DNA of 34,371 nucleotides from Burkholderiales bacterium (GTDB lineage Bacteria > Pseudomonadota > Gammaproteobacteria > Burkholderiales > Burkholderiaceae_C): assembly GCA_025358485.1 (NCBI GenBank), contig JANYJJ010000018.1:1-34371 (forward strand). The letters run 5' to 3'. Positions 25,022 to 33,207 of this stretch are shown here, piece after piece (position 1 is the stretch's first letter; every line of letters begins with the position of its first letter). The notes beneath the pieces were generated by a model. The model made no database searches. It saw only the letters and a program-made list of their open reading frames with translations, and was not told the origin of the DNA. Position numbers and translations under genes: made by a program.

Positions 25022-25441
25022 ATGTTCGATACGTCCGCTATGAACCGCATGACCCAAGCCCTCGCAGCCAGCCTTGCCGCCACCTCGATATGGCGCGTGT
25101 TGTTGATCTTGATCGCCGGTGCGGTGGGCTATTTGGCACTCATTCCTGCGCCGCCCGTGTTCATAGACACGGGCTGGGACAAGGCCAATCACATGTTGGC
25201 TTTTGCTTCCATGGCCTTCACCGCCTTCTTGAGTTGCCGCAGCTCCAAGACGATGCGCATCGTCTTGATGGGCCTGCTGTTTGGCTACGGCGGCCTGATT
25301 GAAATTTTGCAAATGTCAGTGCCCAGCCGCACCGCCGAATGGGGCGACTTGCTGGCTGACACAGTGGGCATCGCGGCGGGTGCCACTGTTGCCGCGATGG
25401 TGATGTTCGCTTTGGGTGCGGCGCTGAAAACCAAGCGTTGA
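25022..25441 (+). CDS. VanZ-like membrane protein
   Basis: This ~139-residue small membrane protein has four hydrophobic segments. The family pattern DKANHMLAFASMAF (helix 2) and a GLIEILQ...R.AEWGDLLADTVGIAAG block (helix 3-4) match the VanZ-like family, whose function in Proteobacteria is not settled. ATG at 25022 is preferred; an in-frame start at 24974 lies close to the terminator and adds 16 residues of unlikely character, and ATG 25040 is also possible. It is convergent with the LysR gene (33-nt gap). Confidence 0.78.
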   Translation: MFDTSAMNRMTQALAASLAATSIWRVLLILIAGAVGYLALIPAPPVFIDTGWDKANHMLAFASMAFTAFLSCRSSKTMRIVLMGLLFGYGGLIEILQMSVPSRTAEWGDLLADTVGIAAGATVAAMVMFALGAALKTKR

Positions 25442-25474
25442 ACAGCAGTTTTATTTTCTTTTTTCCAGCCCTTC

Positions 25475-26386
25475 TTACTGCCGCTCGTACACCACCACCT
25501 GCGCCATCAACCACAGCCTGAACAGGCGCAGCGGTGCGTGGTCGGTCAAAGCGGTCGGATACACCAAGTGATAGGCCCGCTGCGAAGTCCAAGCGCGCGC
25601 TGACAGGCGGAGCACCTTGCGGCTGGCCAGGGCGTCACCCACCATGAAATCCGGCAACAACACCGCGCCCAAACCGGCAGCGGCAGCGTTCAGCGCCATC
25701 GACATCAAGTCGTAGCGCGGCGCAGAGGAATTGCCGTTCAGCTTCACACCTGCCGCCTCAAACCAGCACGACCATGCCTCAGAAACTGTGGTGTGTTGGA
25801 TGAAGGCTTGCGCAGGTTGACCCAACTTGAACGCACTGCGATTTTGCTTGGCCCATGCGCTAGACGCATAAGGCCGCAGCACCAGGTTCATCACCTTCAT
25901 GGCGGTGAAACCCGTCCGCTCGGCGCCGCCAAATTCGATCGATGCGTCAAGCCGACTGGCCGCAAAGTCGGCAGCGCCTATGCGTGTGGCCAGGTTCAGT
26001 GTGATCTCAGGGTGCGCCCGCACAAAGTCGGGCAAGCGCGGTATCAACCAATGGTTGCCCAGCGATGCGCCCACCGACACGTTCAACGCTCCGCCCTGCC
26101 CCTTCAGCGCCATCACGTTGGCGGTGGCGCGTTCCAACGCCAGCAAGGCCGGGCGCACGTCGGCCAAATAGGCTTGTCCGGCGGGCGTGAGGGCCAAGCT
26201 GTTGCGCTCGCGGAAAAACAGCGCCACGCCCAAGCGCGCTTCCAGGCCAATGATTTGGCGGCTGACCGCGCCCTGCGTCAGGCTGAGTTCTTGCGCCGCG
26301 CGAGTGAAGCTGCCCAGACGCGCACTCGCGTCAAAACACAACAGGGCCATGGTGGAAGGTGCGCGCAACATCAAGTCATTGTGCAT
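25475..26386 (-). CDS. LysR-family transcriptional regulator
   Basis: This 303-residue LTTR has an N-terminal winged HTH (residues ~10-65; AQELSLTQGAVSRQIIGLEA) followed by an effector-binding domain. The features LFFRERNSLALTPAGQAYL and overall shape are closest to the GcvA-like group. It is divergent from the Bug receptor gene (100 nt between starts), the usual arrangement for an LTTR controlling the next operon and itself. Its ATG lies in a 17-bp palindrome (see 26384-26400). The co-inducer is unknown; an N-acyl-amino acid or related compound would fit the neighbours. Confidence 0.93.
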   Translation of the reverse strand: MHNDLMLRAPSTMALLCFDASARLGSFTRAAQELSLTQGAVSRQIIGLEARLGVALFFRERNSLALTPAGQAYLADVRPALLALERATANVMALKGQGGALNVSVGASLGNHWLIPRLPDFVRAHPEITLNLATRIGAADFAASRLDASIEFGGAERTGFTAMKVMNLVLRPYASSAWAKQNRSAFKLGQPAQAFIQHTTVSEAWSCWFEAAGVKLNGNSSAPRYDLMSMALNAAAAGLGAVLLPDFMVGDALASRKVLRLSARAWTSQRAYHLVYPTALTDHAPLRLFRLWLMAQVVVYERQ

Positions 26387-26400
26387 GAGCTCAGCTCATG
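26384..26400. promoter_or_regulatory. 17-bp palindrome at the LysR start codon
   Basis: CATGAGCT-C-AGCTCATG is an inverted repeat with 8-bp arms and a 1-bp spacer. It covers the LysR start codon (cat at 26384-26386) and lies ~86 nt upstream of the Bug receptor start. A repressor or LTTR operator for autoregulation is a reasonable reading. The short spacer does not match the usual T-N11-A LTTR box. Confidence 0.4.
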
Positions 26401-26486
26401 ACATCAGCACATTTCATCGTTTGTGCATCGCGCATGGTGGCGACAAACTCCGCCTTATCTGCTGCAACACTTGCAAGGCTGCCTTC

Positions 26487-27479
26487 ATGAACTCAATACC
26501 CCACGCTAACCGTCGTCGGCTGCTGCTGACCGCCACAGCCGCGTCACTCGCGGCACCGTTGCGGGTGTTCGCTCAGACCTACCCCAGCAAGCCCATTCGT
26601 TTGGTGGTGCCGTCGGCCGCCGGTGGCGCACCGGACTCGATTTGCCGGGCGCTGGCGGTGGAGCTGGCCAAAGGGCTGGGTCAACCCCTGTTCGTTGACA
26701 ACAAGGCCGGTGCCAGCGGCATGTTGGGCATCCAAGAAGTGGTGCGGGCCGCGCCCGATGGCCACACTTTGGGCTACGCCAACGTCGGCACGCTTTCCAT
26801 CAACCAAAGCCTGTTGGGCACCAACCTGACTTACGACGCCGACAAACAACTGGTCGGCCTGGCCTTGCTCGGCCATGTGCAAAACGCATTGGTGGTGCGG
26901 CCCGACCTGCCCGTGAAAAACCTGGCCGAGCTGATTGCTTACGCCAAATCAAGGCCCGGCAAATTGTCGATGGGCTCGGCCGGCGTGGGCACGACAGGCC
27001 ACTTGGGCGGCGAGTTGTTTAAGGAGATGGCGGGAGTTTTCATGGTGCACGTGCCTTATCGCGGCAGCCCGCAGGCCATCCAAGATTTGATGGGCGGACA
27101 AGTCGATGTGATGTTCGACAACCTCACCTCCATCGCCCCGCACATACGCAGCGGCCGGGTGCGCGCACTGGCGGTGTCAGGCGAGGCACGCAGCCCGCAA
27201 TTCCCTGAATTGCCCACCATGCAGCAAGCGGGATTGAAAGGCTACGCCACGGTGGCTTGGGGCGGCTTGGTGGCACCGGCAGGCACGCCGCCCGACATCG
27301 TGAGTCGCCTGAACGCCGAAATCAACAAGGCCTTGAACACAAAAACCCTGCGCGACACCTATGCGCAACTGGCCTTCGAACCCACGCCCGGCCCGCCGTC
27401 AGCTTTGTTCGAGCGCGCCTTGCGCGAGCGGCCGCTGTGGGCGCAAGTGGTGAAGCGTTCGGGTGCCAGCGTGAATTGA
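26487..27479 (+). CDS. Bug-family (TctC) extracytoplasmic solute receptor
   Basis: This 330-residue periplasmic binding protein begins with an Arg-rich, Tat-like signal (RRRLLLTATAASLAAPLRVFAQ, cleavage after ~AQ). Family marks in the mature part are YPSKPIRLVVPSAAGG, a central VHVPYRGSPQAIQDLMGGQVD and LNAEINKAL. Bug receptors bind carboxylates or related small molecules. No TctA/TctB membrane partners are present here, so it may act with remote transport genes or as a sensor. The ATG at 26487 is used because codons upstream belong to the divergent region. It is followed after 13 nt by the deacylase-like gene, suggesting an operon. Confidence 0.94.
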   Translation: MNSIPHANRRRLLLTATAASLAAPLRVFAQTYPSKPIRLVVPSAAGGAPDSICRALAVELAKGLGQPLFVDNKAGASGMLGIQEVVRAAPDGHTLGYANVGTLSINQSLLGTNLTYDADKQLVGLALLGHVQNALVVRPDLPVKNLAELIAYAKSRPGKLSMGSAGVGTTGHLGGELFKEMAGVFMVHVPYRGSPQAIQDLMGGQVDVMFDNLTSIAPHIRSGRVRALAVSGEARSPQFPELPTMQQAGLKGYATVAWGGLVAPAGTPPDIVSRLNAEINKALNTKTLRDTYAQLAFEPTPGPPSALFERALRERPLWAQVVKRSGASVN

Positions 27480-27492
27480 CAGCAATCGATTG

Positions 27493-28926
27493 ATGTTGGA
27501 TTTACTGATACGCGGCGCGCAACTGATAGACGGAACAGGCGGGCCAGCGCGCATTGCGGATGTGGGCGTCAGCGGTGACCGCATCACAGCAATCGACACC
27601 CCTTTGAAGGGCCACGCCGCGCGCCAAATCATCCATGCCGACGGTCTGGTGCTGGCCCCCGGCTTCATCGACGCGCACACCCACGACGACCGCTTGTTGT
27701 TGCAGCCTCCGGCACGTCACCCCAAGTTGCTGCAGGGCGTGACCACCGTCATCACCGGCAACTGCGGCATCAGTTTGGCTCCGCTGGTAATGGACGGCGA
27801 GCCCCCTGCCCCGCTGGATATTTTGGGCAGTGACGGCTACCGCTTCAGCGAGTTTGCTGAATACCTGCAAGCGGTTGAATCGCAGCCTCCAGCCGTGAAT
27901 GCGGCTTGCTTGGTGGGCCACAGCACGCTGCGTGTGGCGCACATGGCCAACCTTGACCGTGCTGCCACCGGGAGTGAAGCCGCGGCCATGGCAGCCGCCT
28001 TACACCGCGCGCTGCAAGCCGGTGCGTTTGGCCTGTCCACCGGCCTGTATTACCCGCCCGCCAAAGCTGCCACGGCCGCTGAAATCATCACTGTGGGCGC
28101 GTCTTTGCAAGCTGCGCAAGGTGTGCTCACCATGCACCTGCGCGATGAAGGCGACCGCATCGTTGACGCCATGCGCGAAGGCCTTGAAATTGCGCACCGT
28201 CTCAAAGTGCCGCTGGTGTTGTCGCATCACAAACTGGTGGGCATCAACAACCACGGCCGCTCGCAAGAAACGCTGGCGTTGATCGACGACGCCGCACGCT
28301 TGCAGCCGGTTTGCATTGACTGCTATCCCTACGCCGCGTCAAGCACCATGCTTTTGCCCGAGCGCGTCAAGTCGTGCAGCGATGTGCTCATCACGTGGTC
28401 GCGCGCCGACCCGGCGGCGGCGGGTCAGTCGCTGTTCGAGATGGCCCGCAAGCGCGGACTCAGCCCCGAGGACACCGCGCGAAGTCTGCAACCTGCCGGA
28501 GCCGTTTACTTCGCGATGAATGAGGCCGATGTGCGCCGCATCTTGGCCCACCCCTTGACCATGATCGGCTCCGACGGTCTGGCCCACGACACGCGCCCAC
28601 ACCCGCGTTTGTGGGGCACTTTCGCCCGCGTTCTGGGCCACTACGCCCGCGATGAAAACTTGTTTTCACTGCCCACAGCCATCCATAAAATGACCGGCCT
28701 GCCCGCCAGCCGCTTCGGCTTGAAAAATCGAGGCGTGATCGAAGTCGGCGCATACGCTGACATGGTTCTTTTCGACCCGGCCCGCATGATCGACCGAGCT
28801 ACCTACGCCGACCCTGATGCGCCGAGTGAGGGCATCAGCAAGCTTTGGGTCAACGGCGTGCTGACCTGCGCGGACGGTGAGGTGGTGAGTTCCACCGCAG
28901 GTCGGTTGTTGCGGCGCACGCATTGA
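27493..28926 (+). CDS. N-acyl-D-amino-acid deacylase-like amidohydrolase
   Basis: This 477-residue amidohydrolase-superfamily metalloenzyme resembles D-aminoacylase, which cleaves N-acyl-D-amino acids to acid and D-amino acid. Visible motifs are FIDAHTHDD (His62/His64, metal), TGNCGIS (Cys91, characteristic zinc ligand of D-aminoacylase), GLSTGLYYPPAK, LVLSHHKLVG (metal His), and IGSDGLAHDTRPHP (catalytic Asp). The C-terminus ends with the small beta domain (GVIEVGAYADMVLFDPARM). The ATG at 27493 is used; a TTG just upstream (27490) is also in frame. Co-oriented with the Bug receptor, 13 nt away. The exact substrate remains open. Confidence 0.92.
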   Translation: MLDLLIRGAQLIDGTGGPARIADVGVSGDRITAIDTPLKGHAARQIIHADGLVLAPGFIDAHTHDDRLLLQPPARHPKLLQGVTTVITGNCGISLAPLVMDGEPPAPLDILGSDGYRFSEFAEYLQAVESQPPAVNAACLVGHSTLRVAHMANLDRAATGSEAAAMAAALHRALQAGAFGLSTGLYYPPAKAATAAEIITVGASLQAAQGVLTMHLRDEGDRIVDAMREGLEIAHRLKVPLVLSHHKLVGINNHGRSQETLALIDDAARLQPVCIDCYPYAASSTMLLPERVKSCSDVLITWSRADPAAAGQSLFEMARKRGLSPEDTARSLQPAGAVYFAMNEADVRRILAHPLTMIGSDGLAHDTRPHPRLWGTFARVLGHYARDENLFSLPTAIHKMTGLPASRFGLKNRGVIEVGAYADMVLFDPARMIDRATYADPDAPSEGISKLWVNGVLTCADGEVVSSTAGRLLRRTH

Positions 28927-29255
28927 GTCGAAAGTCTTGGCCGCCGAGATGTCAACGCTGCGAGCTTTTTCGAATGCAGACGCTCGCTGGCCAACGTCGT
29001 TCGCGCCGGTGAAAGTTCTGCGATCAGGATGGAAAGGCGCTGGCCATTCCTGCCAAAAAGCGCATTCGAAGAAGGCAGAAATCGAGCTGGAAGATTCGCG
29101 TGGTCATTGCGTTTTCGATATTGAACCCACGATGGAACGACGCCCTGTGCGAGTTCCAAAAAGTGCTGAAGGCACACGACCCACAAAAGCGTCCTGTGAC
29201 GACGCCGCCGTGCACATGAAGGCTGCCGTCGGCCATGGCGATTTGCAAGTTCACT
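28927..29255. other. Intergenic stretch between deacylase and T6SS module, possible gene remnant
   Basis: About 330 nt between two convergent units. The + frame from 29013 to the TGA at 29217-29219 is open for ~68 codons and reads protein-like (KFCDQDGKALAIPAKKRIRR and NPRWNDALCEFQKVLKAHD) but has no good start (only GTG 29100, 39 residues). It may be the remnant of a gene lost when the T6SS module was inserted or trimmed. The family is not recognised. No RNA gene or terminator was seen. Confidence 0.35.
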
Positions 29256-30314
29256 TCAAACCGCACCCGCCCGTGGGCGAACGCTGGTGGGCACAGCGTC
29301 CCACAGCGCAACAGATTCTTTGTCTGACAGCTTCGGTTCTACATATTCGGACGCCACTTGCCCGCCCATCTTGCAAACCAAGGTGATCTGCGGTTTCGCG
29401 AATGTGGCTGGCACTTTCAGCAGCACTTCGCCCATGAAGGTTCTCACCGTCTTGCCTTCGTCTTTGCCGGTTTCAAGAAGTTCTTCTGCCAGTGAGCCGC
29501 CTAATGTCGTGGCACCCCTGCGCAGAACGTTCGACCGAAACCCCATCTTCGACAGCAGCGCGGCGTTGCTGTCCACCCGTTTGAGCAAGCCGCCATCGAG
29601 CTCATTCAGCATCGACCTGGTGGTCACCGTGAACCGACATTCCGGCCACAGTGTCGAGCGAAACGAAATACTCACATATTCGCCGTCGTGTGTGGAATTG
29701 AAAAGCGCTTTGCCGAGGCACACGCCGGGTGCGGTGGCTGTGGCCGGATCAACGCCCTGCAGACTTGTTGCGATTTCGATGAGTTTTCCTTCTACAACAT
29801 CAGGTGGCTCGCGGCCAGCTTGTGTTGATGCTCTTGCTGTCAACAGAGTCACCGTCTCGCCGGCTTCCACAAAAACCTCAGACACAAAAACATCGGTCAA
29901 CATGCCATAAAACGAACGTATAACCACCGGTGAACCGACATCGTCACGCAAGCGCCGCATGGAGATGAAGTCAGATTTGGATTCAGAGTCAGGGTGATAG
30001 CTTCCTCGAAGCGCGTTGATCCGGTTGGCGACAACGGCTGCGAACGCGGGGCTTGACCCGGCAGTTCGCACCGCCAACGCTTCTGTCTTCCTGAAGCCGT
30101 CAGTTTTTTTATACGTCAGCTCAATGCTGGTGTTCGGAAGCAACTGAAAGTGATCTGGCAAGTCGATTAAAAAACGCCCGATCCCATGCGTGGTCGTTGC
30201 GGTTTTGGTGAGTGATGGTGCGTCGCCGACCGGGTGCGATTGGCGTTGGCCGCAGCCTGCCGAACCAAGCGATAAAAGCGCTGGGCTGGCTGCCAGCAGA
30301 TTGCGTCTGCGCAT
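29256..30314 (-). CDS. Tli4-like T6SS lipase immunity lipoprotein (copy 2)
   Basis: This ~352-residue protein has a lipoprotein-type start: MRRRNLLAASPALLSLGSAGC, with Cys21 at the lipobox GSAGC, giving anchoring in the periplasm where a T6SS phospholipase acts. The mature region begins with THGIGRFLIDLPDHFQLLP. The C-terminal half (from ~GVCLGKALFNSTHDG) resembles the Tli4 immunity family as I recall it. It is a paralogue of the gene at 30426; that half is nearly identical in the two. ATG at 30314 is chosen over 30353 because of the signal. It is placed 4 nt after the orphan effector tail, exactly as copy 1 is placed after the intact effector. Confidence 0.8.
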   Translation of the reverse strand: MRRRNLLAASPALLSLGSAGCGQRQSHPVGDAPSLTKTATTTHGIGRFLIDLPDHFQLLPNTSIELTYKKTDGFRKTEALAVRTAGSSPAFAAVVANRINALRGSYHPDSESKSDFISMRRLRDDVGSPVVIRSFYGMLTDVFVSEVFVEAGETVTLLTARASTQAGREPPDVVEGKLIEIATSLQGVDPATATAPGVCLGKALFNSTHDGEYVSISFRSTLWPECRFTVTTRSMLNELDGGLLKRVDSNAALLSKMGFRSNVLRRGATTLGGSLAEELLETGKDEGKTVRTFMGEVLLKVPATFAKPQITLVCKMGGQVASEYVEPKLSDKESVALWDAVPTSVRPRAGAV

Positions 30315-30318
30315 GCCG

Positions 30319-30402
30319 TCAGTCGGTGCTGCGCTTGGTGGTCGCACCAACAACTCTCGCGATGGCGTGGAGCGTCGCTATTTGGGCAGCGCAGCCCTTG
30401 CA
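30319..30402 (-). pseudogene. Orphan 3' tail of a T6SS lipase effector
   Basis: The minus-strand frame ending in TGA at 30319-30321 encodes a segment reading AQIATLHAIARVVGATTKRS just before stop. It matches the last ~25 residues of the effector at 31492 (AQKATLYAIVKIAGVAKRSV). At DNA level, gatggcgtNgagcgtcgct is shared. The frame stops 4 nt before immunity copy 2, just as the intact effector stops 4 nt before copy 1. The catalytic Ser, Asp and His are all missing, so this is only a remnant of a duplicated or replaced effector. Confidence 0.82.
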
Positions 30403-30425
30403 CACCTCGCTTGACCGCGAACGAT

Positions 30426-31487
30426 TCAAACCGCACCCGCCCGTGGGCGAACGCTGGTGCGCACAGCGTCCCACAGCGCAACAGATTCTTTGTCTGACAG
30501 CTTCGGTTCGACGTATTCGTACTCCACCTGCCCGCCCATTTCGCAGACCAAGGTGAGCTGCGGTTTGGCGAATGTGGCGGGCACTTTCAGCAGCACTTCT
30601 CCCATGAAAGTCCGCACCGTTTTGTCTCGGTCTTTGCCGGTCTCAAGAAGTTCTTCTGCCGGTGAGCCGCCCAGCGTGGTCACACCCCTGCGTAAAACGT
30701 TGGAGCGAAACCCCATCTTTGCCAACATCGCGGCGCCGCTGTCCACGCGTTTGAGCAAGCCGCCATCGAGCTCGTTCAGCATTGACCGTGAAGTCATGGT
30801 GAACAGACACTCCGGCCACAGCGTGGAACGAAACGAAATGCTGACGTATTCGCCGTCGTGCGTGGAATTGAAAAGCGCTTTGCCAAGACAAACGCCTTGG
30901 GCGGTGGTCGCGGCCGGGTCAACAGCGCGCAGGCCGGTGGCGATTTCGATGAGTTGGGTTTCTGAGGCCTCAGTTGAAATCTGTGCTGTGGGGGTGTACG
31001 TATTTCTCTGCAATGCGGTAACAGATGCACCTGATTCAACGAGGACCTCGCTCAAGAAAGCGTTAACCAAGCCTGCATCCGAATACGAGCGGATGAGAAC
31101 AGGGGAAGCAATGTCATCCTTCAGCCTGCGCGCAGAGATGAGCATCGACTTCGATTCCGCACCGTAGTGATAGCTCGATCGCAGGCTGTTGGTACGGTTG
31201 GCAACGATGGTTGCAAACGTCGGAGTAGCGCCACTTGCCCTGACCACCAAGCCATTGACCTTTTTGAGACCTGTTTCTTTGTTAAACGTCAGCTCTATCC
31301 TCGCATTCGGAAGCAGCTGAAAGTGCTCTGGGAGGTCGATTAAAAAGCGCCCGATGCCGTGCGTTGTGGTTGGCGAGTTTGCGATTGGTGATGCCACTTT
31401 GACTCCTCGTGTATGTGGTTGAACGCAACTCGCCAAACGAGGCGACATGAGCGCTGTGCAAGCTGCGATGAGGGTTCGTCTTTGCAT
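30426..31487 (-). CDS. Tli4-like T6SS lipase immunity lipoprotein (copy 1, cognate)
   Basis: This ~353-residue lipoprotein begins MQRRTLIAACTALMSPRLASC, with lipobox LASC and Cys21. It carries THGIGRFLIDLPEHFQLLP near the mature N-terminus and a C-terminal half that resembles the Tli4 family, with GVCLGKALFNSTHDGEYVS and SMLNELDGGLLKRVDS. It lies 4 nt downstream of the lipase effector and in the same direction, the expected place for the cognate immunity gene. It should sit in the periplasm and block the lipase delivered by siblings. The ATG at 31487 is favoured; an upstream in-frame start (31586) would overlap the effector. Confidence 0.83.
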   Translation of the reverse strand: MQRRTLIAACTALMSPRLASCVQPHTRGVKVASPIANSPTTTHGIGRFLIDLPEHFQLLPNARIELTFNKETGLKKVNGLVVRASGATPTFATIVANRTNSLRSSYHYGAESKSMLISARRLKDDIASPVLIRSYSDAGLVNAFLSEVLVESGASVTALQRNTYTPTAQISTEASETQLIEIATGLRAVDPAATTAQGVCLGKALFNSTHDGEYVSISFRSTLWPECLFTMTSRSMLNELDGGLLKRVDSGAAMLAKMGFRSNVLRRGVTTLGGSPAEELLETGKDRDKTVRTFMGEVLLKVPATFAKPQLTLVCEMGGQVEYEYVEPKLSDKESVALWDAVRTSVRPRAGAV

Positions 31488-31491
31488 GCGA

Positions 31492-33207
31492 TCAAACTGA
31501 TCGTTTGGCAACACCGGCGATCTTGACGATGGCGTAGAGCGTCGCTTTTTGGGCGGAAGGGCTTTTGTACGAGCCCTCGTGATCAAACCCTGTCATCCGG
31601 AATTGTTGTTTGATCGCGGCCCCGCCATCGCGCTTCGGTGCGGAACCTGAGCTCAGCGGCACCGTTCCATCGCCGGTGCTGTCTTGCATGGGGGTGTGCA
31701 GTTCCCAATAGCTGGTTTCCACCACGCTGGTTCCGCCTCCGTATTCGGAGTAGTAGGTGTGGTACTCCGTATTGCCCCCAACGTACTCAGGCGTTTTCCC
31801 GTCCATCCGAACCTGCGTGTACGACAACCCGGGCACGGAGCTCGGGTCTGGAGGTGAGCTTGTGTCGGGGCGCAAGCCTGGGTGCATTCGCCATGTGGCT
31901 TTGTCGAAAGTGGCTTGTGCCTTGTCCGCGCCGTAGTAGGAGTAGGTGTTGGGATGAAAGGAAGTCCCAATCTCAACGTGAAAACGTTTGGCACCATCAA
32001 CCGTTTGAGCGAATATGTCCCAGTCGATTGCAAGTCCACCCTCCGGTGCCAGCCAAGCTTCGTTCACCAAGCCCCACCACTTTTTTCGCTCCAAATAGAT
32101 ACTGTCGTATACATCGCCGCCTGCTCTGGGCAGGCTCAATTCAGCAACACCATTGGGCCCTATGATCTTCAGCCAATCTGAGCCGTATAGCTGACTAGGC
32201 AACAGCTGCAAAGCACCCGGCGCTTGCGCGAACACAGCCGTGACCTCTTTGCCCGTGCTGCCAATCACCAGCGCCGAACCCCAGTCTTCGGTTTTCATGC
32301 CCACCTTGCAGCGTCGGTAAGCCACTGCCGCGCCGACGCTGGGCATGACCCCGTGAACGACTCCCGCAATTTTGTCCGCCATACCGGGACGCTTGGCGCA
32401 AGCCCTGGCTACCAGCCCACCCATTGAGTGCGTCACCAGAAGAACTTGTTGACAGCGGTAGCTGCCCTGGGAGTAGTACGGCAGCAGCTGGTTGATTCGT
32501 CTTTCCAAAAGTTCCGCAGCTGCGAAGTTCGATGCCAACCAGTTGTACCCCAGCGCATAGACCGGCATGTAGAACTTGGACATCGCGATCAAATCGTCCG
32601 TCAGGATGGAGTCGAAATGCTTCTCAGCGCCGAATGGCTCGCCGTCTAACCCCATTCGGACGTTGTTTAGCAGCTTGCGCGGGGCATCAGGAGCTCGTGG
32701 TGTAGAGACGACGGTTTCCGTCTGGTGGAAGTCTTGCCAATCCACCGGATTTCGCTGACTGGGATTGAGCTTGGCTTCGAGCCAAAGCAGGAAACTCTGA
32801 TAAGAGCCCTGCGCCACTTCACCCCAACCCGCGTCGGTGCGCCACTGCCTTTCGACTTTGTCACGGCCAGGCACGTTGCCTCCGGGATCGACGGTGACCC
32901 TGGACGGATGAAGAATGCGTTGCCGATGTCCTGCCGGAGCGCCGACATATTCGCGCATCAAGGTCCAAGGCAATATGTTTGCCACCATGTCCAGCCGCCA
33001 AACAGGTTTGCCTGAATCCACCGACTTCAAATTCGACCCCATGATCCCCGGCACAAAAATCACAGGCAACACGTCAAACGGCCCTGCCACCAATTGAACC
33101 GTGTCGATCAGGGTGGACGGGGTGGTTGTCCATTGGACGGTGGGGACGCCCTTGGCATCGGGCTTGGCGGTTTGCGAGCGCTGCTCGGTGGTTGGCATTT
33201 CGCTCAT
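31492..33207 (-). CDS. T6SS lipase effector (PGAP1/LCAT-like, Tle4-like)
   Basis: This 571-residue alpha/beta hydrolase lies directly behind vgrG and before a Tli4-like immunity gene. The oxyanion-hole segment FVPGIMGSNL is at 51-60, the nucleophile elbow THSMGG at 259-264 (Ser261), the acid in TGDGTVPLSSG (Asp513), and the probable catalytic His in GFDHEG (His543). This Ser-Asp-His layout fits phospholipase/esterase effectors that attack membrane phospholipids of recipient cells. No signal peptide is present, as expected for T6SS cargo. The ATG overlaps the vgrG stop and is preceded by the strong site GAGGAGGG. Assignment to Tle4 is inferred from the partner; substrate specificity is unknown. 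Confidence 0.87.
   Translation of the reverse strand: MSEMPTTEQRSQTAKPDAKGVPTVQWTTTPSTLIDTVQLVAGPFDVLPVIFVPGIMGSNLKSVDSGKPVWRLDMVANILPWTLMREYVGAPAGHRQRILHPSRVTVDPGGNVPGRDKVERQWRTDAGWGEVAQGSYQSFLLWLEAKLNPSQRNPVDWQDFHQTETVVSTPRAPDAPRKLLNNVRMGLDGEPFGAEKHFDSILTDDLIAMSKFYMPVYALGYNWLASNFAAAELLERRINQLLPYYSQGSYRCQQVLLVTHSMGGLVARACAKRPGMADKIAGVVHGVMPSVGAAVAYRRCKVGMKTEDWGSALVIGSTGKEVTAVFAQAPGALQLLPSQLYGSDWLKIIGPNGVAELSLPRAGGDVYDSIYLERKKWWGLVNEAWLAPEGGLAIDWDIFAQTVDGAKRFHVEIGTSFHPNTYSYYGADKAQATFDKATWRMHPGLRPDTSSPPDPSSVPGLSYTQVRMDGKTPEYVGGNTEYHTYYSEYGGGTSVVETSYWELHTPMQDSTGDGTVPLSSGSAPKRDGGAAIKQQFRMTGFDHEGSYKSPSAQKATLYAIVKIAGVAKRSV

Noticed and set aside
29287..31167. Two long + strand frames rich in Ser/Pro/Thr across the immunity genes
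   Set aside because: Both are antisense shadows of the two Tli4-like genes, and they duplicate because the genes do.
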